The notes below the pieces were generated by a model that saw only the letters and a program-made list of their open reading frames with translations, was not told the DNA's origin and ran no database searches. From Polyangium sp. 15x6 (lineage in GTDB: Bacteria > Myxococcota_A > Polyangia > Polyangiales > Polyangiaceae): a stretch of DNA of 64,000 nucleotides. The translations under genes and the position numbers were made by a program. The DNA is taken from the NCBI RefSeq assembly GCF_029960785.1, contig NZ_JASBQE010000031.1, positions 58,923-122,922 on the forward strand. Direction: 5' to 3'. Below, piece by piece: positions 8,482-16,865 of the stretch; within the stretch, counting starts at the first letter, position 1, and the number at the start of each line of letters is the position of its first letter.

Positions 8482-10485
8482 CTAGCCTGGCTCGCCCTTC
8501 AGCGCGCGCAGCAGCTCTGCCACGCTGAAGGCCTGGGCTGGGCCGCCGTTCGGGGAGAAGGGCATGTTGCCGCTCCCGAGCTCTGGCACCTGGCCCACGG
8601 CGAGCTCGCGATCGGCTGCTGCGGCGATCAGATCTGGGATCTCGACCACGAGCGGATCCTCTGCGGGGAGCACGCTGCGCACGGCGCGCGCGTAAAACCC
8701 GAGCAGCCATGGCCAGGCTGTCCCCTGGTGATAGGCGGCGTCACGCTCGATCACGTTGCCGCCGTAGTAGCCGTGGTACGAGGAATCCGACGGCGCGAGC
8801 GTCCGGAGCCCTGCGGGCGTCACGAGCTCGGCTCGTGCACGCGCGATCGTCGCGCGTGCTTGCTCCGGCGAGAAGCAGGCTGGATCGATGGCCAGCGCGA
8901 GGATCGCGTTCGGCCGGATCGACGCGTCCTGGAATGCGCCTTCGCCGGCCGGGGACTCCGAGATCACGTCGAATGGGTACGACGTCTGCTCGCACCAGAA
9001 CCGCGTGTGGAACGCGGCACGCGCCCTGCGGCATGCGATGTCTGCCCGATCGGCGAGCGAGCCTGCGCCTGCTGCGTGCGCCAGCCGCGCGAGCGTGTGA
9101 CAGCCGCGCGCCCACAGCGCCGACAGCTCGATCGCGCAGCCCACGCGCGGCGTCACCGGCCTGCCGAATGCGCGGGCGTTCATCCACGTCGGCGCGTCGC
9201 CGGGTTTGCCTGCTGCGAGCAGACCATCTGCCGTCACTCGGATCCCGTTCGGCGCGTCGCCCCGCAGGATCGCCTCGAATGCGGCCGTCATCGCTGGCAC
9301 GAGCTCGCCTTGCAGGAACGGATCCGACGTGCCGAGCACATCGGCAAAACACCGCGCCGCTTCGAAGAGCCAGAGCGTCGCGTCGGCCGAGGCCGTGTCT
9401 GGGCGGCCGTCTTCGTCGGCCCTGCGGCTCGGCACGAGCCCGCCCTCCATGCTCGCCACGATCCGGCGCGCCACCTGCTTCGCCTCTTCGACCTTGCCCG
9501 TCGCCAGGTACAGCCCCGGCAGCGCGATCAGGCTGTCGCGCCCCCAGCCCTCGGCCCACGGATAGCCTGCGACGATCCCCGGCTCCGGCGCGAGATCCGC
9601 GCGGTAGAGCTCCGCCGCCACCGACAGCTTCCGCTCGAGCGCGGACTTCTCGGGCCCCGGATCCTCGGCTTCGAGCGCCGCCGTCGTCGCTGCGATGAGA
9701 TCCTCGGGTTTGCCCTCGGGCAGCTTCTCCACCCCGACGACGAGGAAGCTCGGCGTCCCCGATCCATCCGCGCGGATCTCGAACACGCCCGGCGTCCAGA
9801 GATCCTCCTGGAACTCCAGCCCTCGATCCCGCTCGATCAGGTACTCGAAGCGCCGCCACCAGTCCGGCGAACCCACGAACGTGCCCTCGTAACGGAAGCA
9901 GAGCTTCGGCAGCGCGCGCATCGGACGCACGCGCATCTCCCCTGCGCGGAGCTCCACCCGCTGCTCCATCGCCCCGTGCTCGCGCATCAGCGCGTGCATG
10001 TGCCGCATCGCGAGCAGCGGCCGCAGCGTGATCACGACCGGCTGCGGACCGCGCCACGTGTAGCGCAGCACCGCCGCGTTCTCGCCGCGCACGAGCGCGA
10101 GCAGCACTTCGAGCTCGCCTCCTCCGACGGAGTAGGTCCAGCGCGGCACCGGATCTTGCGCGAAGCGGTCGAGGTAAAACGGCCCGCGCTCCGGGTTGAT
10201 CCCCGGGAACTGGTGCGTCGCGAGATCCCACATCCCGCGCGGCGCGAGCGACTTCACCGCGACGTCGACGTGCGAGAGCACGACGTGCCGCGCGCGCGGC
10301 GGCTCGAGCGCCGCGACGAGCAGGCCGTGGTAGCGACGCGTGTGCATGCACGCGATCGAAGAGCTCGCGTAGGCGCCGGCGCCGTTGCCCGCGACCCACT
10401 CCCGGAAGAGCGCACGACCGAGATCGTGCCTCACGTCGACGCGCGGCCAGATCGACTCGTCCGAGGCGCCCCCGCGCCCGCTCAT
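8482..10485 (-). CDS. Glycogen debranching-type enzyme (amylo-alpha-1,6-glucosidase, GDE_N plus GDE_C)
   Basis: This 667-residue protein has an N-terminal beta-sandwich (GDE_N) followed by an (alpha/alpha)6-barrel. WVAGNGAGAYASSSIACMHTRRYHGLL is the hallmark opening of bacterial GDE_N proteins. GYPWAEGWGRDSLIALPGL and YHQGTAWPWLLGFYARA are the conserved glycosidase segments of GDE_C (GH133). It would hydrolyse alpha-1,6 branches in glycogen or related alpha-glucans in the cytoplasm. The ATG at 10485 overlaps the aroE stop by 4 bases (ATGA), making this the third gene of an xseA-aroE-GDE operon. Longer in-frame readings into aroE are shadow coding. Its pairing with shikimate and DNA-repair genes has no obvious functional logic. 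Confidence 0.9.
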   Translation of the reverse strand: MSGRGGASDESIWPRVDVRHDLGRALFREWVAGNGAGAYASSSIACMHTRRYHGLLVAALEPPRARHVVLSHVDVAVKSLAPRGMWDLATHQFPGINPERGPFYLDRFAQDPVPRWTYSVGGGELEVLLALVRGENAAVLRYTWRGPQPVVITLRPLLAMRHMHALMREHGAMEQRVELRAGEMRVRPMRALPKLCFRYEGTFVGSPDWWRRFEYLIERDRGLEFQEDLWTPGVFEIRADGSGTPSFLVVGVEKLPEGKPEDLIAATTAALEAEDPGPEKSALERKLSVAAELYRADLAPEPGIVAGYPWAEGWGRDSLIALPGLYLATGKVEEAKQVARRIVASMEGGLVPSRRADEDGRPDTASADATLWLFEAARCFADVLGTSDPFLQGELVPAMTAAFEAILRGDAPNGIRVTADGLLAAGKPGDAPTWMNARAFGRPVTPRVGCAIELSALWARGCHTLARLAHAAGAGSLADRADIACRRARAAFHTRFWCEQTSYPFDVISESPAGEGAFQDASIRPNAILALAIDPACFSPEQARATIARARAELVTPAGLRTLAPSDSSYHGYYGGNVIERDAAYHQGTAWPWLLGFYARAVRSVLPAEDPLVVEIPDLIAAAADRELAVGQVPELGSGNMPFSPNGGPAQAFSVAELLRALKGEPG

Positions 10486-11414
10486 ACCGTGTGCCCTCCG
10501 CGATCGAGCGTGTCCTCGGCCGCGCGTCGCATCACGTCGAGCGGAGGCTCTTGCCCGGTCCAGAGCACGATCGATCGGGCGGCCTGCCTGACGAGCATCC
10601 CGAGCCCGCCTTCGGCCCGGAGGCCACGAGAGGCGGCGGCGTGCAGGAACGGGGTCATTCTTGGGGTATACACGACGTCGTACGCGAACGTGTCGCTTCC
10701 GAGATCGTCCCACGGAACGACATCCCGGACCGACTCGCCCGGGTCCTTGCCGAGCATGCCCGCGCTCGTGGCCTGCACGACGAGCGACGCGCCCCGCGCG
10801 AGATCCCACCATTGGAGCCGGAGCGCCTGTGACGCGAAGCTGTCGGGCGCGGGCTCGCCCGGCGAAGGCCAGGGCAGCGGCAGCGCCCCCATTCGCCGGA
10901 CCTGCTCGGCCGACGGCGCCGTCTCGACGTCCTCCGACCGAGCCCACGAGCGCGACGTCACCGCGATCACTTTGAACCCCAACCTCTTGCACGCGGCCAC
11001 GGCCGCGACCCCCGCCCCGCCCGCGCCGATGATCATCGCCCGTTTGCGCGATGCGTCGGGCGCAAGCGCGGCGATGTCGTCCGCGAGCGCGTCCGCGTCC
11101 GTGTTGTAGGCCCGGAGCCGGCCGTCCTCGCCGCGGCCAAGCACGTTTGCCGCGCCCGGCTCCCTTGCGCTCGCGTCGACCTCGTCGGCGAGATCGAGCA
11201 CGGCGCGTTTATGCGGCAAGGTCACGTTCGCCCCGGCGAGCGCGCCGCGGCGCACCTCGTCGACGACCGCGACGAGCTCGGCGGCGGTCGGCACGTCGAT
11301 CGCTCGGTACACGTGCGGCAGGCCGAGCGACGCGTACGCGACCGTGTGAATCACCGGCGAGAGCGAGTGCGCCACCGGGTGCCCGAGAACGGCGAAGACC
11401 TTTCCCTCAGCCAT
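10482..11414 (-). CDS. aroE: Shikimate 5-dehydrogenase
   Basis: AroE reduces 3-dehydroshikimate to shikimate with NADPH in aromatic amino acid synthesis. The substrate site is visible as HSLSP (16-20), NVTLPHK (63-69, catalytic Lys69) and NTD (104-106). The NADP-binding loop is GAGGAG (130-135). At 310 residues it is slightly longer than the usual ~275. The extra length is in the insert around residues 150-190, which is rich in Pro and Ser. The start ATG at 11414 overlaps the end of xseA by 8 bases. Confidence 0.93.
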   Translation of the reverse strand: MAEGKVFAVLGHPVAHSLSPVIHTVAYASLGLPHVYRAIDVPTAAELVAVVDEVRRGALAGANVTLPHKRAVLDLADEVDASAREPGAANVLGRGEDGRLRAYNTDADALADDIAALAPDASRKRAMIIGAGGAGVAAVAACKRLGFKVIAVTSRSWARSEDVETAPSAEQVRRMGALPLPWPSPGEPAPDSFASQALRLQWWDLARGASLVVQATSAGMLGKDPGESVRDVVPWDDLGSDTFAYDVVYTPRMTPFLHAAASRGLRAEGGLGMLVRQAARSIVLWTGQEPPLDVMRRAAEDTLDRGGHTV

Positions 11415-12879
11415 CGTTCCCCTCGCCGTTCGACGCTTCCGCCGGATCGATCACGGCCGTGACCTCGGCGCGCAGCGCGCCCTCGTGCACCCGCACCGTG
11501 ATGGACTCGCCCACGGCGACCTCCTTCGCGGCCCGCACCGCGCGCCCCGATGCGTTCGTCGCGATCGCGTACCCGCGGGCGAGCACCCCGAGCGGCGAGA
11601 GCGCATCGAGCCGCGCCGCGTGCCGCCCGAGCGTCGTTCGCAACTGCTCGACCCTGCGTCGCTCCGCCGCCACGAGCCGCACCTCGAGCGGACCGATCGC
11701 CGCCCGCGCGTCGGCGATCACCGCCCGCGGGTGACGTGCCCCGAGCCGCCGCTCGATCTCCGACAGCTCTTCCTTGCGCCGCACGGTCGCCCGCTCCATC
11801 GCGCGTTCGAGCCGCATCGTCGCCTCGTCGAGCTTCTGCTGCCGCTCGGCGAGCAGGTCCGCGGGCGAGCCGATCGACCGCGCGAGCCTGTCGACGACGA
11901 CCCGCCGCCGCTCGATCGTCTGCCGCGTCGCGCGCCACATGCGCGTGACCAGGTGCCGGAGCTGCTTGCGCCGCTCCAGCCGATCCGCGACGAGCATCTC
12001 CGCGGCCTGCGAGGGCGTCGCCGCGCGCGCGTCCGCCGCGAGATCCGTCAGCGTCACGTCGACCTCGTGCCCGACGGCGCTCACGACCGGCACGGGAAAA
12101 CTCGCCACCTTCCGGACGAGCGCCTCGTCGTTGAAAGCGGAGAGATCCTCGGCCGATCCGCCGCCGCGCCCGAGGATCACGACCTCGACTTCGGGCACGC
12201 GCGCGAGCTGATCGAGCGCGCGGGCCATCGACTGCGCGGCCCCCGGCCCTTGCACCGTCGCCCGCGCGAGCAGGATCCGCGGCGCGCCGCGCCGGTACGA
12301 CACGGTCACGATGTCGTGGATGGCCGCGCCGTTGCCGCTCGTCACGACTCCAATCACCGCCGGATCCACGGGCAGCGCGCGTTTCCTCTCGGCCGCGAAG
12401 ACCCCCTCGCCGGCGAGCTTCTGCTTGAGCCGCTCCAGCGCTTCGAGCAGCGCGCCGCGCCCGGCCGGCCGCACATCCGTCACGGAGAACTGGAGTTTTC
12501 CCCGCGGCACGTACACCGTCGCGCGCCCGATCAGCACCACGCGCGCGCCGTCCGCGAGCAGCTTCCGCGCCCGCGGCGAGGCCGTCTTGTACATGACGCA
12601 GTCGATGCAGGCGTCCTCGCGCTCGTCCTTGAGCGTGAAGTACGCGTGCCCGCTCGAGTGCGGCCGGAAGCCTCCGACCTCGCCGAGGACCCGCACGTCC
12701 TGCGTCGCGCTCTCGACGACACGACGGAGCCGCTGATCGAGCGCGGCCACGGAGAGGACCTCGGGCTCCTCCGCGGCGGCGCGGGATTCAAAGGACCCCC
12801 GAGGCTGGTAGGCCGCCACCTCGTCGGGGTCTCCGGCCCCGTGAAAAGAGGCCGCAGGGCCCGATTCGCGTCGCTGCAC
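11407..12879 (-). CDS. xseA: Exodeoxyribonuclease VII large subunit
   Basis: XseA with XseB degrades single-stranded DNA in both directions. The N-terminal OB fold reads DVRVLGEVGGFRPHSSGHAYFTLKD. The catalytic domain shows VITVVTSGNGAAIHDI-type sequence, ILGRGGGSAEDLSAFNDE and VSAVGHEVDVTLTDLAADARAATPSQAAE, and a long coiled-coil helix follows. The small subunit xseB is not next door, which is unusual since the two are often adjacent. The start is uncertain: I use GTG at 12879, giving 490 residues. The open frame continues to 13029 through two copies of the family B repeat and an Arg/Gly-rich tract that looks non-coding. Confidence 0.88.
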   Translation of the reverse strand: MQRRESGPAASFHGAGDPDEVAAYQPRGSFESRAAAEEPEVLSVAALDQRLRRVVESATQDVRVLGEVGGFRPHSSGHAYFTLKDEREDACIDCVMYKTASPRARKLLADGARVVLIGRATVYVPRGKLQFSVTDVRPAGRGALLEALERLKQKLAGEGVFAAERKRALPVDPAVIGVVTSGNGAAIHDIVTVSYRRGAPRILLARATVQGPGAAQSMARALDQLARVPEVEVVILGRGGGSAEDLSAFNDEALVRKVASFPVPVVSAVGHEVDVTLTDLAADARAATPSQAAEMLVADRLERRKQLRHLVTRMWRATRQTIERRRVVVDRLARSIGSPADLLAERQQKLDEATMRLERAMERATVRRKEELSEIERRLGARHPRAVIADARAAIGPLEVRLVAAERRRVEQLRTTLGRHAARLDALSPLGVLARGYAIATNASGRAVRAAKEVAVGESITVRVHEGALRAEVTAVIDPAEASNGEGNDG

Positions 12880-12930
12880 GGCGGGCGAGAGGTAGCTCGT
12901 AACCGGCCAAAGGGAAAGGGATTCGTTGAG

Positions 12931-13022
12931 CACTCGGGGCCCCGGGTCGCCTTCGGCGCACGGAGCCCCGAACACTTGAACGCTCGGGGCTCCGGGTCGC
13001 CTTCGGCGCCCTCCGCCCCGAA
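12931..13022. repeat. Family B 43-nt repeat, two direct copies in the xseA/accC divergent gap
   Basis: The copies are at 12934-12974 and 12980-13022. Both contain CGGGTCGCCTTCGGCGC flanked by GGGGCTCC and CCGCCCCGAAC-type sequence that can fold back on itself. A third copy in inverse orientation lies at 33105-33147 and differs from the second by only three bases over 43. The placement in a divergent promoter gap suggests either a regulatory site or a small mobile repeat. Confidence 0.75.
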
Positions 13023-13052
13023 CCCCCACCCTCCCGCCCCGAGCCGTGCTAC

Positions 13053-14567
13053 GTGGCCTCCGTGATCCGCAAGGTCCTCATCGCCAACCGCGGCGAGATC
13101 GCCGTCCGCATCATCCGCACGCTGCACGAGATGGGCATCGCCGCCGTCGCCGTCTACAGCGAAGCCGACCGCAAATCGCTGCACGTGAGGGTCGCCGACG
13201 AGGCCTACTGCATCGGCCCGGCCCCCGCGCGCGAGAGCTACCTCGACATCGAGCGCGTCCTCGACGCCGCGCGCAAATCGGGCGCCGACGCGATCCATCC
13301 CGGCTACGGCTTCCTCTCGGAAAAGAGCGAGTTCGCGGAAGCCTGCGAGCGCGCCGGCATCCTCTTCATCGGCCCCCCGTCGCGCGCGATGGCGGCGATG
13401 GGCTCGAAGACCGCGGCGCGCGCAAAAATGGCCGCGGCAGGCGTGCCGATCACGCCCGGCGGCGACGCGTCCACGGTCGAGGAAGCACGCGCGACGGCCG
13501 AGCGCGTCGGCTACCCGGTGCTGATCAAGGCCGCGATGGGCGGCGGCGGCAAGGGGATGCGCCTCGTGCACCACGCGGACGAGATGGCGAGCGCGTTCGA
13601 GCGCGCCCAGAGCGAAGCCGCGCGCGCCTTCGGCGATCCCACGGTCTACATCGAGAAGGCGATCCTCCGGCCGCGGCACGTGGAGATCCAGGTGATCGGG
13701 GATCGTCACGGCAACATGGTCCACCTCTTCGAGCGCGACTGCTCGATCCAGCGTCGTCACCAGAAGGTGGTGGAAGAGACCCCCTGCCCGGTCGCAACGC
13801 CCGAGCTCATCCGCCGCATGGGCGAGGTGGCGGTGAAGGGCGCGCTGTCGGTCGGTTACTTCTCGGCCGGCACGTTCGAGTTCCTGCTCGGCGAGGATGG
13901 AAGTTTCTACTTCCTGGAGATGAACACGCGCCTGCAGGTGGAGCACCCGGTCACGGAGTGGATCACGGGGACGGACCTCGTGTCCGAAATGGTGCGAGTG
14001 GCCGCAGGCGAGCGGCTTTCGTGGCGGCAGGAGGAGATCGTGCGTCGGGGCGCGTCGATCGAGTGCCGCATCTACGCGGAGGATCCGATCGGCTTCCTGC
14101 CGAGCCCCGGCAAGATCGAAGCACTACGCGTGCCCGGGGGCCCGTGGGTGCGCGACGACGGAGGCTTTTACGAGGGCGCGACGGTGCCGAGCCATTACGA
14201 CCCGCTGATCTCGAAGGTGAGCGTGTGGGGCCCGGACCGGAAGACGGCGATCCACCGGATGCGTCGCGCGCTGTCGGAGTACGTGGTGACGGGCATCAAG
14301 ACGAACATCGTGTTCCACGAGAAGCTGCTCGCGCACCCGGCATTCGTCGAAGGCCGCTACACGACAGGCTTCATCGAAGAGAACAAGGAAGCGCTGCTCG
14401 GCTACTCGGACGTGCACGAGGAGGACGAGGCAACGCTGGCCGCAGCGATTGCTGTCGCAGCGGCGCGGGCAGAGATGAAGGCGCGGAGGACGGAGGGACA
14501 GGCGCTCGAGGATCGCGGGCGGCTGTCCCCGTGGGTGGAGCAGCATCGGGGGCGGGTGCTCAGATAG
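13053..14567 (+). CDS. accC: Biotin carboxylase subunit of an acyl-CoA carboxylase
   Basis: This ATP-dependent enzyme carboxylates biotin on a carrier protein, for acetyl-CoA or propionyl-CoA carboxylase. The opening VLIANRGEIAVRIIRTLHEMGI is diagnostic. The ATP-grasp loop is AMGGGGKGMR (161-170); HVEIQVIGDRHGN, SIQRRHQKVVEE and FLEMNTRLQVEHPVTE are the biotin-carboxylase core. At 504 residues it exceeds stand-alone AccC (~450) by about 50, a charged C-terminal tail (EEDEATLAAAIAVAAARAEMKARRTEG) without the biotin-carrier MKM motif. No carboxyltransferase or carrier gene is adjacent, so its substrate class is open. The GTG at 13053 is the only sensible start before IRKVLIANRG. Confidence 0.92.
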   Translation: MASVIRKVLIANRGEIAVRIIRTLHEMGIAAVAVYSEADRKSLHVRVADEAYCIGPAPARESYLDIERVLDAARKSGADAIHPGYGFLSEKSEFAEACERAGILFIGPPSRAMAAMGSKTAARAKMAAAGVPITPGGDASTVEEARATAERVGYPVLIKAAMGGGGKGMRLVHHADEMASAFERAQSEAARAFGDPTVYIEKAILRPRHVEIQVIGDRHGNMVHLFERDCSIQRRHQKVVEETPCPVATPELIRRMGEVAVKGALSVGYFSAGTFEFLLGEDGSFYFLEMNTRLQVEHPVTEWITGTDLVSEMVRVAAGERLSWRQEEIVRRGASIECRIYAEDPIGFLPSPGKIEALRVPGGPWVRDDGGFYEGATVPSHYDPLISKVSVWGPDRKTAIHRMRRALSEYVVTGIKTNIVFHEKLLAHPAFVEGRYTTGFIEENKEALLGYSDVHEEDEATLAAAIAVAAARAEMKARRTEGQALEDRGRLSPWVEQHRGRVLR

Positions 14568-14571
14568 GCAG

Positions 14572-14692
14572 GCAGCGTAGCGCCGGGGTTTCACCCCGGG
14601 CCCGACCAGGGGTTGTCCACCCCTGGACCCGGACCAGCGCAAGCGCTGGACCCTTATGCATCGGCCGCGATGCGGCCGATGCATAAGGACGC
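14572..14692. repeat. Family A repeat, half-length variant, between converging genes
   Basis: A one-arm version of the element at 8129. It holds successive hairpins CGCCGGGG/CCCCGGG, CCAGGGGTTGTCCACCCCTGG and CCAGCGCAAGCGCTGG, then a different final hairpin (see the terminator at 14652). It separates accC from the opposing 164-residue gene. Confidence 0.75.
14652..14688. terminator. 17-bp perfect hairpin, probable bidirectional terminator
   Basis: CCTTATGCATCGGCCGC pairs perfectly with its complement across a 3-base loop (GAT). It ends 8 bases from the stop of the minus-strand gene and 85 bases after accC. There is no T-tract, so simple intrinsic termination is not certain. Confidence 0.6.
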
Positions 14693-14695
14693 TGA

Positions 14696-15190
14696 TCAGG
14701 CGGGCGTGGAGGTGTTCGGCGCTTCCTCGTTGGCGCGCGCCCTCTCCTTCGTGGCGACGGCCTTGAGGGCGGGCGCGGACTGGTAGGTGAGCAGCTTCTC
14801 GAACAGCGCCAGGATCTCGGCGCCGTCGGGCGAGCGATCGGCGCGGCGACGGATCTGCTGCGCCATCTCGCCGAGCCGCATGGCGATCTCGTGCCCGCGC
14901 ATGAGGCGCGTCTCCTTGATCAGCTCCAGGAGCTTCTCGACGGCAGGCTGCACCTCGTCGAGGCGCTGGACGTCGGACCAGAGCGCGGCGACCGTCTGGG
15001 GCTCATCGGGATGGATGCCCGCGCGCTTGAGCGAGCCAGGCGACGCCGAGACGACGCTGTCGATGGCGACGGGGTGCCCCTCGCGGAGCTTGGTCAAGTG
15101 GCTGATGTACTCCGGCGTGATGTCGATGAGCGTGAGATCCGAGAGATCGAAGACCTGATCGTAAGGCTTGGGATGCTTGGGATCAGACAT
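14696..15190 (-). CDS. Hypothetical protein, soluble, helical
   Basis: I do not recognise this 164-residue protein. It has no signal peptide or membrane segment. It starts MSDPKHPKPYDQVFDLSDLTLIDITPEYISHLTKLREG. Residues ~60-140 are predicted helical (LWSDVQRLDEVQPAVEKLLELIKETRLMRGHEIAMRLGEMAQQIRRRAD) and the tail is Thr/Glu-rich. Codon use is typical of the genome, with no overlapping better frame. It stands alone, converging with accC across the hairpin element. Confidence 0.75.
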   Translation of the reverse strand: MSDPKHPKPYDQVFDLSDLTLIDITPEYISHLTKLREGHPVAIDSVVSASPGSLKRAGIHPDEPQTVAALWSDVQRLDEVQPAVEKLLELIKETRLMRGHEIAMRLGEMAQQIRRRADRSPDGAEILALFEKLLTYQSAPALKAVATKERARANEEAPNTSTPA

Positions 15191-15389
15191 GGATGACTCC
15201 TCCCCGAATGCGGGGGGTATAGGGGTGTACAGTCCGGCTGCATGATTGCAGCGCGCGTGTTGGACGAATCCGTGTCTTCAAAGGTGGAGGTCGAGCAAGA
15301 AAGCGTCGGGGACGTGTGCGCGAGAGCCGAGGGCGAGGTCCGGAGAGACGAGGTCGAGTCTCCGGAGTCACGACGACGTGCGTTCGGGA

Positions 15390-15473
15390 GATGGGGCCGC
15401 ATCCCGGGGGGATGGGGCCACGTCTCGGGGGGATGGGGCCCCATCTCGGGGGGATGGGGCCGCGTCTCCAGAG
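15390..15473. repeat. 21-bp tandem repeat, four copies, in a 500-bp gap without a convincing gene
   Basis: The unit GATGGGGCCNCRTCYCGGGGG starts at 15390, 15411, 15432 and 15453. Period 21 keeps every frame open, so spurious Pro-rich frames (GPIPPRR repeats) appear on the minus strand. The rest of 15191-15689 holds nothing I can assign beyond the presumed promoters of the flanking genes. Confidence 0.8.
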
Positions 15474-15689
15474 ACTCGAGGGCGTAGACGGGAGAAAGGA
15501 GGGCCATGCACTGCGCGGCGGGTTCGCTGCGTCGAGAGACGGGCACTCCGCGGCAGGCGGCGGGGGCGCCGGCAAAGGCCTACGAGGTCATCGCTAGGGG
15601 TGACGGGGGCGTGTCTCCGGAGACGCGAAACATTCGCGAGCGCGCGTCGGATCCTGTAGAGTGGCCAGGGGCACACGGGGGATAGGCAC

Positions 15690-16172
15690 ATGACCCGCCA
15701 AAAAAAGCTCTTTGCCGCTGCGATCGCCTTGCCGATCGCTGTCGCCGTCGGTGTCGGCCTGAAGGTCCGCCGCGCCTCGTCGGACACGCTCGGGGCGGAC
15801 GCCTGCGACAAGGATCTCGCCGCGGTGTTCGAGTTGTGCGAGGCAGGCGGGGAGATCTGTCAGAAGCCGCCCGAGGGGCAGGAGGAAGCCTGCCAGGCCG
15901 GCTGCGTAATGGCGAAATGCCCGAATCACGTGGCGTGCACGGAGCTCGATCCAATCTGGTGCAAGTCGTGCGAGGATGAGGAGGGGGCGCTCTTCTGGCG
16001 CAACGTCAACGAGGCCGACCAGCGCTGCGACCCGATGCCAGGTACCCCTCTTTCCCAGTGGAGCCTCGCGATGATCAACGCCTACTACGCTTGCTTCCAT
16101 GCGGAAGTGGAGCAGAGGTGCCCCGCGCTCGTCGGTACGAAGTGGTATCTACCGCCCGAACGCAGGGAATGA
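15690..16172 (+). CDS. Hypothetical secreted or membrane-anchored Cys-rich protein
   Basis: This 160-residue protein starts with MTRQKKLFAAAIALPIAVAVGVGLKV, a positively charged leader plus one hydrophobic segment, so it is exported or N-terminally anchored. The exported part has eleven or so cysteines in a pattern suggesting disulfides (DACDKDLAAVFELCEAGGEICQ, EEACQAGCVMAKC, CTELDPIWCKSCED). It is not a lipoprotein, as no lipobox is present. I do not recognise the family. It converges with the lipoprotein gene at 16194-16688. Confidence 0.7.
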   Translation: MTRQKKLFAAAIALPIAVAVGVGLKVRRASSDTLGADACDKDLAAVFELCEAGGEICQKPPEGQEEACQAGCVMAKCPNHVACTELDPIWCKSCEDEEGALFWRNVNEADQRCDPMPGTPLSQWSLAMINAYYACFHAEVEQRCPALVGTKWYLPPERRE

Positions 16173-16193
16173 GCTTCGCTTGACGAGCGCCGC

Positions 16194-16688
16194 TCAGATT
16201 CCTCCCTGCCCTCCCGCGCCGTGCCCGCTGCCATGGCCATCCGTTCCTCCCACGCCCTGCGGGTCGCTTCTGTAATCGCCACTCGCTGCACTCCCCACGA
16301 TGATGACGGTGCCGTCCCCGGGGCCTGCATTGCAGCCGTCCGAACCAGGTGGATCGAGGCAGAGTACCTTGGGGTCGACCTCGATCTTGTGGCAATCAAT
16401 CGAGATCCCACGTGCCTTTGCTCGCTCGATACACGCGTCCTCATTGGCGCTGGAACTCCGGAGGTCGACGATTTGCGCGTCCTCGAGCCCCTCCAAGCGC
16501 TTCTGAAAATCGCCCCGCATTTGCCTGCTACACGTCAAGACCACGTTGCACTGCACCAGGACCCCCTCCCTGGCGCCTGCCTCGCCGTTCGGCGCTCCCC
16601 GCTTCGGGTTCTTGCACTCGGACTCCCAGCAAGCCGGGCCGAGCACGACGAACCACACGAAAAGCAAGCCAACCACGAGCGCTCGCAT
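16194..16688 (-). CDS. Hypothetical lipoprotein with Gly/His-rich tail
   Basis: This 164-residue protein has a signal MRALVVGLLFVWFVVLGPACWESEC with the lipobox cysteine near residue 20. The body has a Cys-bearing segment (VLVQCNVVLTCSRQMRGDFQKRLEGLEDAQIVDLRSS), then CIERAKARGISIDCHKIEVDPKVLCLDP, and it ends in a GGTDGHGSGHGAGGQGG tail. The ATG at 16688 has GGAGGTG 6 bases upstream, a strong ribosome site that fixes the start. A piece of this gene (16470-16550) is copied, in broken form, at 23887-23966. Function is unknown. Confidence 0.78.
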   Translation of the reverse strand: MRALVVGLLFVWFVVLGPACWESECKNPKRGAPNGEAGAREGVLVQCNVVLTCSRQMRGDFQKRLEGLEDAQIVDLRSSSANEDACIERAKARGISIDCHKIEVDPKVLCLDPPGSDGCNAGPGDGTVIIVGSAASGDYRSDPQGVGGTDGHGSGHGAGGQGGI

Positions 16689-16865
16689 GCCCCCACCTCC
16701 GCATTGAGGCCATCGTAGAGACCGGCAGCGAAATACACAACATTCGGGCAACGGCCCGGACGCGTGGCAGGAGGCGGCAGGCCATCGCAAATGTATCGGC
16801 CAGGCATCGAGGGGCTTGAGCCCCGTCCCCCACCTCCCGTACCCTGGTCCCCTCCCCTCCTCGCC

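Noticed and set aside
15183..15575. Minus-strand Pro-rich frame over the 21-bp repeat
   Set aside because: The GPIPPRR pattern is just the tandem repeat translated; it overlaps the start of a better gene and lacks a ribosome site.
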